Assembly: GCF_001507555.1 (NCBI RefSeq)
Contig: NZ_LQBO01000001.1
Span: forward strand, 1,612,001 to 1,676,000
DNA length: 64,000 nt
Source: Thiomicrospira sp. XS5
GTDB lineage: Bacteria; Pseudomonadota; Gammaproteobacteria; Thiomicrospirales; Thiomicrospiraceae
Direction of reading: 5' to 3'
The notes under the pieces are model-generated. The model searched no databases. It was not told the DNA's origin and worked only from the letters and a program-made list of their open reading frames with translations. The position numbers were made by a program, and so were the translations under genes. The stretch's first letter is position 1. Every line of letters starts with the position of its first letter. This document shows, in pieces, positions 27,209 to 34,304 of the stretch.

Positions 27209-27703
27209 TTATGTATTGAGGACAATGTCGATGTTGAAGCCTTCATCCTCCGTTGGAGCCTGAAAGTAACGGTTGACCTGGTGAAACACCGTTTCGGTAT
27301 CAAATTGGGCGCGTTCCGGTGATTCCAGTCGGCGTTTTTCCAGCCGCTGTAAGCACAGCGAATCGTCGGTTTGCAGATAAATTAATTTATGGGGAATCTG
27401 ACTTTCGTCGAATAGCTCTTTAAACCAAGCCCGTTGTTTTGGGGTGTTGCCCGGAAAATCCATCACCACCGAAACGCCGGAATGCAACAGGCTTTGAACA
27501 TGGCTTTTTAGCAAGGGTTTCAAGCGTGCCGAATACAGGATGTAATCGTCAAAGTTTTGAATTTCATCAGGATAAAGAGCTACCAACCAATCATCTTCAG
27601 ACAGCAAAATCGCTTTGAGTTCGTTCGCCAGTTGTTTGGCGTAAGTCGATTTCCCCGCGCCCATTTTGCCGCTGAAAAAAAACAAGGTGCCTGTTTTATT
27701 CAT
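27209..27703 (-). CDS. P-loop kinase (AAA_33/zeta-toxin-like NTPase)
   Basis: A 164-aa protein with P-loop Gly12-Lys-Met-Gly-Ala-Gly-Lys18-Ser19 and a later Arg-rich lid (RLEKRRLESPER). It is likely a small-molecule or nucleotide kinase of the AAA_33 group; no antitoxin-like gene is attached. The start at 27703 has AAAGGA six bases upstream; an upstream extension to 27817 is unlikely. Its leader and start region are a 40-bp near copy of those of peroxiredoxin copy 2, so leader and gene were shuffled as a unit. Confidence 0.75.
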   Translation of the reverse strand: MNKTGTLFFFSGKMGAGKSTYAKQLANELKAILLSEDDWLVALYPDEIQNFDDYILYSARLKPLLKSHVQSLLHSGVSVVMDFPGNTPKQRAWFKELFDESQIPHKLIYLQTDDSLCLQRLEKRRLESPERAQFDTETVFHQVNRYFQAPTEDEGFNIDIVLNT

Positions 27704-27737
27704 TGCATATCCTTTGCAAATGGAGCATTCAATCAAA
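27698..27737. repeat. 40-bp duplicated leader, copy A
   Basis: Spans the kinase start codon and ribosome site. It matches 29523-29562 at 38 of 40 positions, and each copy is followed shortly by a CCAGGCCTGG palindrome. Confidence 0.85.
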
Positions 27738-27749
27738 TGAACAATATTA

Positions 27750-27759
27750 CCAGGCCTGG
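27750..27759. repeat. CCAGGCCTGG palindrome upstream of the kinase
   Basis: Exact copy 46 bases before the kinase start, followed by TCGTTTTTACC. Confidence 0.9.
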
Positions 27760-27819
27760 TCGTTTTTACCGAAAGGTATTGAAGCAATTTCGAGTAATCA
27801 ATCGAGTCGGATCTCATTG

Positions 27820-27886
27820 ATTTTCACAACCACGGGAATCAGCGTGGTAGACAAAGCAAAAATGTCATGACGAATGTTTTATACAT
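27820..27886 (-). pseudogene. 5' remnant of a class D beta-lactamase gene
   Basis: The minus strand from ATG at 27886 reads MYKTFVMTFLLCLPR and stops. It aligns with the start of the intact gene at 22532 (MYKTTRHHIF) once a one-base deletion is allowed. Shared nucleotide runs include ATGTATAAAAC, ACATTTTTGC and CGCTGATTCCC. Similarity also extends into the leader (TATACATGGT). The copy ends after about 70 bases at the kinase leader. The remnant begins shortly after an attC-like site. Confidence 0.7.
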
Positions 27887-27940
27887 GGTATATCTGTATC
27901 TTCTAAAAATGGGCCGAGTGGTGATGAATGATATTCATCA

Positions 27941-28012
27941 ATCTAACGTTGGGAGTAATTGAAATTTTAAACGCAGGTAAAGCGTTGTCCTAAAATGCCT
28001 AAGAGGTTATTT
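27941..28012 (-). other. Second attC-like site candidate, after the ABM gene
   Basis: On the minus strand it begins at the ABM stop codon with AAATAAC and ends with GTTAGAT, a perfect GTTRRRY box. Between them ATTTTA...AACGC pairs with GCGTT-TAAAAT around a seven-base loop, with a four-base bulge on one arm. The left box is poor (5 of 7 pair). Size 72 bp. The next sequence is a beta-lactamase gene start, which is how a following cassette would begin. Confidence 0.4.
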
Positions 28013-28319
28013 ATGTTTCGTTGTAAATGTCATAATGCCGTTTGATATGTTTGGTTATCCGGCCCCAATAAGCGTTTTTGACTCTTGCCTGGTGAGATTC
28101 GAAGGCGGCTTTATTGGTAAACTCTTCGTATACATCAAAGCGATTTGGGTTCTTTGTGTTTTGGTTGACCTCAAATACCAAACAGCCCGGTTCATTGCGT
28201 GTTAAGCGTTTGTGATTTTCGAGCTCTTTTTGAATGATCGTTAAATCGTCATCCGGAACCAGAATAAATCCTTTGAGTATCACTTTAGGCATAGGCGGTT
28301 TTGTCGCATTTGGGTTCAT
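28011..28319 (-). CDS. Antibiotic biosynthesis monooxygenase (ABM) domain protein
   Basis: A 102-aa ferredoxin-like-fold protein of the ABM/YgiN group, with the conserved EPGCLVFEVNQ and YEEFTNKAAFESHQ segments at about 44-78. Such proteins are small cofactor-free oxygenases or quinol-active enzymes. The ATG overlaps the stop of the histidine phosphatase by 4 bases, so the genes are coupled. A later Met (residue 10) is an alternative start. An attC-like site begins at its stop codon. Confidence 0.78.
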   Translation of the reverse strand: MNPNATKPPMPKVILKGFILVPDDDLTIIQKELENHKRLTRNEPGCLVFEVNQNTKNPNRFDVYEEFTNKAAFESHQARVKNAYWGRITKHIKRHYDIYNET

Positions 28320-28912
28320 CGGAAGTCGTCAGTTTGTTGAATGGTCGGGCCTGTTCTATATTCATATACACCAAATTGCCAATGCTTGGCGCCCGGGTTT
28401 TTAGGGCCTGACCAACCGGTTCTTCTTAATTCGTTGGCTAACATTTGGTTGTAAACACCATGGCCTACAAATAAAACATGGTCGTATTTTTGTGCCAGTT
28501 CGGTCAGCCGTTTAATCGCTTCGGCAGATCGTAGTTTGGTTTCCTTGAGGGATTTGGAATGTCTGGCATAGCCAAAAAACCAAAGTGTTCTAAAGGTAAT
28601 GGTCCAGAGTTTAGGCGATAATTTTAATGTGCGCCAATTTGCAATTGGTAAATCCGCTTCATTAAATAGGGCATCGGATAAGACGATTTTCTCCGCATTC
28701 AATGCTTTTGCGGACTCAATGGATCTTGGCAAGGCACTGCACACAATCACATCGCATATGTTGGCTTGTTTGAGCGTTTCCTTCGGCGGTTGTGAAGACG
28801 GACATAACCCAGATCCATTATATACACTTACCCATTCACCAAATTCAGAGGCACTGATTTTTTCAAGTGAAGGCGTTTTCGGCTTGCCGTGTCTAATCAA
28901 TGTTATTTTCAT
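28316..28912 (-). CDS. Histidine phosphatase superfamily protein
   Basis: A 198-aa phosphoglycerate-mutase-like phosphatase. The phospho-accepting His8 is in LIRHGKP, a second arginine is in SALPRSIESA, and the second catalytic His is in FVGHGVYN. The substrate is unknown. It starts 49 bases after the peroxiredoxin copy 2 stop and overlaps the ABM gene by 4 bases, forming a two-gene unit. Confidence 0.83.
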   Translation of the reverse strand: MKITLIRHGKPKTPSLEKISASEFGEWVSVYNGSGLCPSSQPPKETLKQANICDVIVCSALPRSIESAKALNAEKIVLSDALFNEADLPIANWRTLKLSPKLWTITFRTLWFFGYARHSKSLKETKLRSAEAIKRLTELAQKYDHVLFVGHGVYNQMLANELRRTGWSGPKNPGAKHWQFGVYEYRTGPTIQQTDDFR

Positions 28913-28960
28913 TTTTCAGAAGTGAATCGAAGGTCGATTACTTTGCTGTCGATCATGATG

Positions 28961-28967
28961 GTTAGGC
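28961..28967 (-). other. GCCTAAC motif at the peroxiredoxin copy 2 stop
   Basis: GCCTAAC (RYYYAAC consensus) contains the TAA stop and continues CCAT. The same 10 bases, GCCTAACCAT, occur after the VOC gene. Only 49 bases separate it from the next gene and no GTTRRRY partner is seen, so a complete attC is absent. Confidence 0.35.
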
Positions 28968-29528
28968 ATGCTGGTTCCTCAGCCAGTTGAGAACATCCGT
29001 TGCATTTTCATTGGGTGGAAACACTGGATAAAAGACCTTTTGTATGACGCCGTTTTTAATCACAAGCGTGAGCCGTTTTATTAAGCGCAGTGACTCGTAT
29101 TGAAAAGTGGGTAACATCAATGCCTGCGTTAATTCAAAGTGACTGTCATTCAATAACTCAAATGGTAAGTGAAGACGCTCTACTGCCTCTTTTTGATCGG
29201 TTAAGGGCTGAGCGCTAACGCCATACACTTTCGCCCCCAAATCCGTCAGTTCTGAGTGAAAATCGCGAAAAGCGCATGATTGCGGCGTGCAACCTCTTGC
29301 GCCGGGAATGTCGTTCCAACCAACCATTGGAGGAGCATCCGGACGTCCAATCAAGGGGTAGAAATAAACCACGATGGTATCCTTTTCAAGTCCAAGATTA
29401 ACATGAGAAGCTGAAGTGCTTTCCAATGTTACGGAAGGCATTGTCAAACCTTCTAAATGCGCACAGGCACCATCGTCTTCAGGGATGGGTAAGTTATCGG
29501 GTAACGTTAAAAGATTCTTTTCATTCAT
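28962..29528 (-). CDS. PrxQ/BCP-like peroxiredoxin, copy 2
   Basis: A 188-aa paralogue of the protein at 23488-24054, with the same GCTPQSC motif (Cys80, Cys85) and identical length. Differences are scattered conservative substitutions. The start at 29528 is supported by AAAGGA six bases away; a longer frame to 29561 would translate the duplicated leader. The stop codon lies within GCCTAAC, the form taken by the left end of an attC site, but no complete site follows. Confidence 0.88.
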   Translation of the reverse strand: MNEKNLLTLPDNLPIPEDDGACAHLEGLTMPSVTLESTSASHVNLGLEKDTIVVYFYPLIGRPDAPPMVGWNDIPGARGCTPQSCAFRDFHSELTDLGAKVYGVSAQPLTDQKEAVERLHLPFELLNDSHFELTQALMLPTFQYESLRLIKRLTLVIKNGVIQKVFYPVFPPNENATDVLNWLRNQHA

Positions 29529-29562
29529 TGCATATCCTTTGCAAATGGGGCATTCAAACAAA
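29523..29562. repeat. 40-bp duplicated leader, copy B
   Basis: Covers the start codon and ribosome site of peroxiredoxin copy 2; partner of 27698-27737. Confidence 0.85.
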
Positions 29563-29586
29563 CACCCAATTCATTCCCAAATATCA

Positions 29587-29596
29587 CCAGGCCTGG
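29587..29596. repeat. CCAGGCCTGG palindrome upstream of peroxiredoxin copy 2
   Basis: Exact copy, symmetric over 14 bp (CA before, TG after), 58 bases before the start codon and within the 3' flank of the VOC gene. Confidence 0.9.
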
Positions 29597-29705
29597 TGGT
29601 TTTATTGAGGCGAGATGAAAGCTATCTCGCGTAACGCTGAGAGTTTCCGGGTGAAATAGCTACTTACATCAAAATAAAATCAAAGGGTTGCACCTTTTTT
29701 CAATG

Positions 29706-29712
29706 GTTAGGC
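29706..29712 (-). other. GCCTAAC motif after the VOC gene
   Basis: GCCTAAC starts two bases after the TGA stop on the minus strand. A GTTACGC box about 75 bases further differs from the expected partner GTTAGGC by one base, but the arms between them pair poorly. It is a weak attC candidate. Confidence 0.3.
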
Positions 29713-29714
29713 GT

Positions 29715-30125
29715 TCATTCATGAAGCCATGGCGCATAACTCAGTCCCACCAATACACCCTCGGGGCTTATAAACCTTGCAACTGTCTGTCCCCACGGTT
29801 CAGTACGGGTTTCGTGGACGAATTCCTGTCCATTCTCTTTCATTTCCTGCACGGCCGCCTCGACAGCAACAGCATCCGCTAACTCAAATTCAATCGTGGC
29901 CGTTGGTTCAGGAACATTTTTTGGCCATTCATCCTGCCCAAAACAAGACTGGGCGGCCATTGAAAGTGGCCATACACCAAAATGGTTCGCGCCTGGAAAT
30001 TTATCCATGAAACGATAGTCGTCCATACTTTCCAGCGGTAAGCCTAACGCGTCTTGATACAGAGAGGCGCTTGCCGCTGGATCTTTGGTGATCGAAGCGA
30101 ATCCGGCAATGCATTTTATTTCCAT
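29715..30125 (-). CDS. VOC (glyoxalase/dioxygenase fold) family protein
   Basis: A 136-aa vicinal-oxygen-chelate domain with two beta-alpha-beta-beta-beta halves: SLYQDALGLPLESMDDYRF in the first and FVHETRTEPWGQTVARFISPEG in the second. It may be a metal-dependent lyase, dioxygenase or resistance protein; the substrate is unknown. The start at 30125 is chosen because a perfect GGAGG lies six bases upstream; the 12-residue upstream extension overlaps it. Confidence 0.8.
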   Translation of the reverse strand: MEIKCIAGFASITKDPAASASLYQDALGLPLESMDDYRFMDKFPGANHFGVWPLSMAAQSCFGQDEWPKNVPEPTATIEFELADAVAVEAAVQEMKENGQEFVHETRTEPWGQTVARFISPEGVLVGLSYAPWLHE

Positions 30126-30201
30126 TCGTTCCTCCAAGATTATCGTTTCGTTTTTATACAATCATACTACCGAAAGCTGTTTCAAAAATTAAGTAAAAAT
30201 T

Positions 30202-31449
30202 CTAGTTTTCATTGTAAGGCGAATGCGCCCAGCAATCCGCTGCATAGTCGTCAATCATGTGTTTTTCTTCTTCGATAAATCTGGCCAGGCCTGCCGGGAA
30301 TGGGTTTTGGGTGAGCCAGTGGGTGGAGCGCATTTTGACGGGAATGAAACCGCGGGCGATTTTGTGTTCGCCGCCGGCACCGGGTTCGAATTTTTGAATG
30401 TTATTTTCAATCGCGTAGTCGATGCCTTGGTAAAAACAAGTTTCGAAATGCAGGTGTTTGACTTCTTCAATGCAGCCCCAGTGGCGGCCGTAAAGCGTGG
30501 TGTCGGAGCGGAACATTAGGGCTCCGGCAATGCAGCGGCCGTCCAAATCGGCCAGCACCAGTAGAATTTGCTCGGGTATGGCTTGAGCAATGGCTTTAAA
30601 AAAGTTGAGGTTGAGTGTGGGGGTGCTCCATTTGTCGATAAAGGTTTTCTGGTAGAAATAACTGAAGTTGTCCCAATCGTCTTCGGTGGCGGTGTGGCCG
30701 TTGAGTTGACGAAATTGGAGGCCGCTTTCGGCCACGGCTTTGCGTTCCTGGCGGATGTTCTTGCGCTTTTTCTTTTTGAGTTGGGCGAGAAAGTCGTCGA
30801 AGGTTTGATAATCCTGATTGAACCAATGGAACTGGCAGTCGTGACGGAAGTATTCATTATCTCGTTTGTAATCCCGTTTATGCGATTCCAGCCAGGCCTG
30901 CTGTTCCGGGCTGGCGAACAACCAGTGAACGCCGCTCATATTGAGTTCTTCGGCCAAGGCCAATGCGCTGTCAAATAACTGTGTTTGCAGTTGTTCGGCG
31001 TCGAATAATCCATGGCCGATGCTTTCAGGCTGCGAGTGAATCAGAAAACGCTGTCCTTGCGCGGGGGTGTAAGGCACGGCGGAGACGAGTTTGGGGTAAT
31101 ACGGCAGGCCGACGTGATTCCACGCTTGTTCCCAGGCCTGGTCAAAAACGAATTCACCGTAATTATTGTGTTTTTCATACAACGGCAGGGCGGCCACGAT
31201 ACGGTCGCCGTCCGGGCTTTCATGGGTGAGCGTGAGATGATGCGGCAACCAGCCGAAATGTTCACCCACACAGCCGTGCGCTTCCAAAGCCGATAAAAAA
31301 CCGTGTTTGAGAAAGGGATTGTTGTCTTGCACTAAGGCATCCCATTGTGCAGCTTGCTCGGCGGAAAATTCGGTCAGACTGTTATGAACATCCAGACGCA
31401 GCTTGGCGGTTTCTGCGGAATGAGACAGGGTTTTTGGCTTTGTATTCAT
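30202..31449 (-). CDS. FemAB-like GNAT-fold protein (PF04339/DUF482)
   Basis: A 415-aa cytosolic protein of the peptidogalycan-biosynthesis/recognition group, with the typical NPFLKHGFLSALE opening and the HWGCIEEVKHLHFETCFYQG and FEPGAGGEHKIARGF motifs in the second half. It belongs to the acyl-transferase fold; members are conserved in proteobacteria but have no proven reaction. It contains one exact and two one-mismatch palindrome copies, an unusual density for a gene. Confidence 0.85.
   Translation of the reverse strand: MNTKPKTLSHSAETAKLRLDVHNSLTEFSAEQAAQWDALVQDNNPFLKHGFLSALEAHGCVGEHFGWLPHHLTLTHESPDGDRIVAALPLYEKHNNYGEFVFDQAWEQAWNHVGLPYYPKLVSAVPYTPAQGQRFLIHSQPESIGHGLFDAEQLQTQLFDSALALAEELNMSGVHWLFASPEQQAWLESHKRDYKRDNEYFRHDCQFHWFNQDYQTFDDFLAQLKKKKRKNIRQERKAVAESGLQFRQLNGHTATEDDWDNFSYFYQKTFIDKWSTPTLNLNFFKAIAQAIPEQILLVLADLDGRCIAGALMFRSDTTLYGRHWGCIEEVKHLHFETCFYQGIDYAIENNIQKFEPGAGGEHKIARGFIPVKMRSTHWLTQNPFPAGLARFIEEEKHMIDDYAADCWAHSPYNEN
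30285..30294. repeat. One-mismatch palindrome (CCAGGCCTGC) in the FemAB-like gene
   Basis: Nine of ten bases match, near the 3' end of the gene. Confidence 0.6.
30892..30901. repeat. One-mismatch palindrome (CCAGGCCTGC) in the FemAB-like gene, second copy
   Basis: Nine of ten bases match, mid-gene, encoding Gln-Ala-Trp in EQQAWLE. Confidence 0.6.
31132..31141. repeat. CCAGGCCTGG palindrome, coding copy in the FemAB-like gene
   Basis: Exact copy encoding Gln-Ala-Trp in FDQAWEQ. Confidence 0.9.
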
Positions 31450-31544
31450 ACCGTTTCACTCGATAGTTTGAATGCATTTTAGCATTGAAGCGGGGCGGTG
31501 AAATTTGAAATTCCGATAGGATGCGGGCAATTTGAGTTTAGGCG

Positions 31545-31574
31545 TTCAGATATTCACTTGGGCTGTGATAAAAT
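31545..31574 (+). promoter_or_regulatory. Candidate sigma70 promoter of acnB
   Basis: TTCAGA at 31545-31550 and TAAAAT at 31569-31574 with an 18-base spacer, 40 bases before the acnB start. The -35 box matches only 4 of 6. Confidence 0.4.
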
Positions 31575-31613
31575 ACGCGTAATCAAAAATATATAAAGCA
31601 CTGGAGAGAGAGT

Positions 31614-34187
31614 ATGTTAGAAGCCTATCGTCAACATGTGGCCGATCGCGAAGCGGAAGGTATCCCACCGTTACCGATGGATGCGGAGCAAACGGCGCAA
31701 CTGGTTGAACTGATTAAAAACCCACCGGCGGGTGAAACGGATTTTGTGTTGGATTTGTTTGTTAACCGTGTGCCGCCGGGCGTTGACGAGGCGTCTTACG
31801 TGAAAGCCAGCTTCTTGGCGGACGTGGCGGCGGGCAAAGTGTCTGTCGATTTGATTTCGCCGGTGAAAGCGACTTTCTTGTTGGGCACCATGCTGGGTGG
31901 TTACAACGTTCAGCCGTTGATCGGTTTGCTGGACAGCGAGAACGCCGAAGTGGCCGAAGAAGCGGTGAAAGCACTTTCCAAAACGCTATTGGTGTATGAA
32001 GCCTATCACGACGTGGTGGAAAAATCGAAAACCAACGATTACGCCATGCAAGTATTGAAGTCCTGGGCGGAAGCCGAGTGGTTCCTGGATAAGCCTAAGA
32101 TGCCGGAACAAATCACTGTGACCGTCTTTAAAGTGGAAGGCGAAACCAATACCGATGACTTGTCGCCAGCGACAGCGGCTTGGTCACGTCCGGACATTCC
32201 ATTGCACGCCAAGGAAATGTTGAAAGCGCGTATGGACGATGTGGACGGCACCATTGCCGAATTGGAAGCCAAAGGGCACCCGGTCGCGTATGTGGGCGAC
32301 GTGGTCGGCACCGGTTCGTCGCGTAAATCGGCGATGAACTCGGTGATGTGGTTCTTCGGGAATGACATTCCTTACGTGCCGAACAAACGCCAAGGCGGCG
32401 TGGTGTTGGGCGGCAAAATCGCACCGATTTTCTTCAACACGGCGGAAGACTCCGGTTCTTTGCCGATTGAATGTGAAGTAGACAATTTGAACATGGGTGA
32501 CGTCATTACGATTCACCCATACGACGGCAAAATCACCAACGAAGCGGGCGATGTGGTTTCCACTTTTGAATTGGCGCCGGACACCATGCCGGACGAAGTG
32601 CGTGCCGGTGGGCGTGTGCCGCTGATCATCGGCCGTGGTTTGACCGATAAGTCGCGTGAAGCGCTGGGCATGGAACCATCGGACGTCTTTATCCGCCCGA
32701 CGGATAAATCCCAAGCCGAACACGGTTATACGTTGGCGCAGAAAATGGTCGGTAAAGCCTGTGGTATCGAAGGTGTGCGTCCGGGCATGTATTGCGAACC
32801 ACGTATGACCACGGTCGGGTCACAGGATACCACCGGTGCCATGACGCGTGACGAAATGAAAGAATTGGCCTGTTTGGGCTTCTCGGCGGATTTGGTGATG
32901 CAGTCCTTCTGTCACACCGCCGCGTATCCGAAGCCGGTGGATGTGAAATTACAGCATTCCTTGCCGGATTTCATGACCAGCCGTGGCGGTGTGGTTTTGC
33001 GTCCGGGTGACGGGGTGATTCACTCCTGGCTGAACCGTTTGTTGTTGCCGGATACTGTCGGTACCGGCGGCGATTCGCACACCCGTTTCCCAATCGGGAT
33101 TTCCTTCCCGGCGGGGTCAGGCCTGGTGGCTTTTGCGGCCACCTTGGGGGTGATGCCGCTGAACATGCCGGAATCGGTTCTGGTGCGTTTTAAGGGCGAC
33201 ATGCAGCCGGGCATCACCTTGCGTGACTTGGTGAACGCCATTCCGTACCAAGCGATTCAGGACGGTTTGCTGACGGTTGAGAAGAAAGGTAAGAAAAACA
33301 TCTTTAACGGTCGTGTTTTGGAAATCGAAGGCTTGGAGCACTTGAAAGTGGAACAAGCGTTTGAGTTGTCCGACGCCTCGGCCGAGCGTTCTGCCAACGG
33401 TTGTGTGGTGAAACTGGGCGAAGATCCGATTATCGAATATTTGAAATCGAATATGGCGTTGATCGACTGGATGGTCGAAAACGGTTATCAGGATGCTAAG
33501 ACCTTGTTGCGTCGTCGTGACGAAATGCAGGCGTGGATTGATAACCCTGAATTGATGGAAGCGGATGCCGATGCGGATTACGCGGCGGTGATCGAAATCG
33601 ATTTGGAAAACATCAAAGAGCCGATTGTGGCGTGCCCGAACGATCCGGACGACGTGAAACTGATGTCTGACGTTGAAAACTCGAAAATCGACGAAGTGTT
33701 CATTGGTTCTTGTATGACCAATATTGGTCACTACCGCGCCGCCGGTAAAGTACTGGAACAAATGGGCAATGTACCGACCCGTTTGTGGATTGCACCGCCA
33801 ACGAAGATGGATGAGCGTCAGTTGATTGAAGAAGGGTATTACAGCATTTACGGCCGCGTGGGCGCACGTACCGAAATGCCGGGCTGTTCTTTATGTATGG
33901 GGAACCAGGCGCGTGTTGCCGACGGCGCGACGGTCTTCTCGACTTCAACCCGTAACTTCCCGAACCGTTTGGGGAACGGCGCGAACGTTTACCTGGGGTC
34001 GGCGGAGCTGGCGGCGGTGTGTTCGGTGTTGGGTCGCATTCCGACGGTGGCCGAGTATATGGATGCCGTGGCGATGCTGGATACCATGTCGGATGATGTT
34101 TACCGTTATCTGCAGTTCGACGAAATGGCCGACTACAAAGTGGAAGAGCCGAAGAAACTGTCGGACATCGGTGTGGCCGTCGCGTAA
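31614..34187 (+). CDS. acnB: Aconitate hydratase B
   Basis: The 857-aa TCA-cycle enzyme converting citrate to isocitrate, with the AcnB-type order: N-terminal HEAT-like domain, then the swivel, then the three Fe-S domains. Cluster cysteines are in [10 protein letters not shown] (about 700) and GCSLCMG (about 757 and 760). The substrate loop [10 protein letters not shown] is near 484. GGAGAG lies eight bases before the start. The apo-form can bind mRNA in other bacteria. A strong terminator follows. Confidence 0.97.
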   Translation: MLEAYRQHVADREAEGIPPLPMDAEQTAQLVELIKNPPAGETDFVLDLFVNRVPPGVDEASYVKASFLADVAAGKVSVDLISPVKATFLLGTMLGGYNVQPLIGLLDSENAEVAEEAVKALSKTLLVYEAYHDVVEKSKTNDYAMQVLKSWAEAEWFLDKPKMPEQITVTVFKVEGETNTDDLSPATAAWSRPDIPLHAKEMLKARMDDVDGTIAELEAKGHPVAYVGDVVGTGSSRKSAMNSVMWFFGNDIPYVPNKRQGGVVLGGKIAPIFFNTAEDSGSLPIECEVDNLNMGDVITIHPYDGKITNEAGDVVSTFELAPDTMPDEVRAGGRVPLIIGRGLTDKSREALGMEPSDVFIRPTDKSQAEHGYTLAQKMVGKACGIEGVRPGMYCEPRMTTVGSQDTTGAMTRDEMKELACLGFSADLVMQSFCHTAAYPKPVDVKLQHSLPDFMTSRGGVVLRPGDGVIHSWLNRLLLPDTVGTGGDSHTRFPIGISFPAGSGLVAFAATLGVMPLNMPESVLVRFKGDMQPGITLRDLVNAIPYQAIQDGLLTVEKKGKKNIFNGRVLEIEGLEHLKVEQAFELSDASAERSANGCVVKLGEDPIIEYLKSNMALIDWMVENGYQDAKTLLRRRDEMQAWIDNPELMEADADADYAAVIEIDLENIKEPIVACPNDPDDVKLMSDVENSKIDEVFIGSCMTNIGHYRAAGKVLEQMGNVPTRLWIAPPTKMDERQLIEEGYYSIYGRVGARTEMPGCSLCMGNQARVADGATVFSTSTRNFPNRLGNGANVYLGSAELAAVCSVLGRIPTVAEYMDAVAMLDTMSDDVYRYLQFDEMADYKVEEPKKLSDIGVAVA
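33117..33126. repeat. One-mismatch palindrome (TCAGGCCTGG) in acnB
   Basis: Nine of ten bases match; encodes Ser-Gly-Leu in AGSGLVAF. Confidence 0.6.
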
Positions 34188-34205
34188 GCGTCAGTCATTC
34201 CCCCA

Positions 34206-34235
34206 TAAAAAACCGCCGTTAAGGCGGTTTTTTTA
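34206..34235 (+). terminator. Rho-independent terminator after acnB
   Basis: AACCGCC and GGCGGTT pair around GTTAA with A and T tracts, 19 bases after the stop. Confidence 0.92.
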
Positions 34236-34278
34236 TGTCTGTCGTTTGGGTTTTGAGGTGGTTGCCTGTATTTTTTGG

Positions 34279-34288
34279 CCAGGCCTGG
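34279..34288. repeat. CCAGGCCTGG palindrome after the GGDEF gene
   Basis: Exact copy 16 bases past the stop of the leftward GGDEF gene; that transcript would continue CCAAAAAA, while T-rich sequence precedes it on the plus strand. Confidence 0.9.
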
Positions 34289-34304
34289 TCGATTTTGAGT
34301 TGAA

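Noticed and set aside
27704-27817. N-terminal extension of the P-loop kinase
   Set aside because: It would translate the duplicated leader and the palindrome; AAAGGA supports the shorter start.
29630-29712. Complete attC site after the VOC gene
   Set aside because: Outer boxes GCCTAAC and GTTACGC nearly match, but the arms between them do not pair well enough to call a site.
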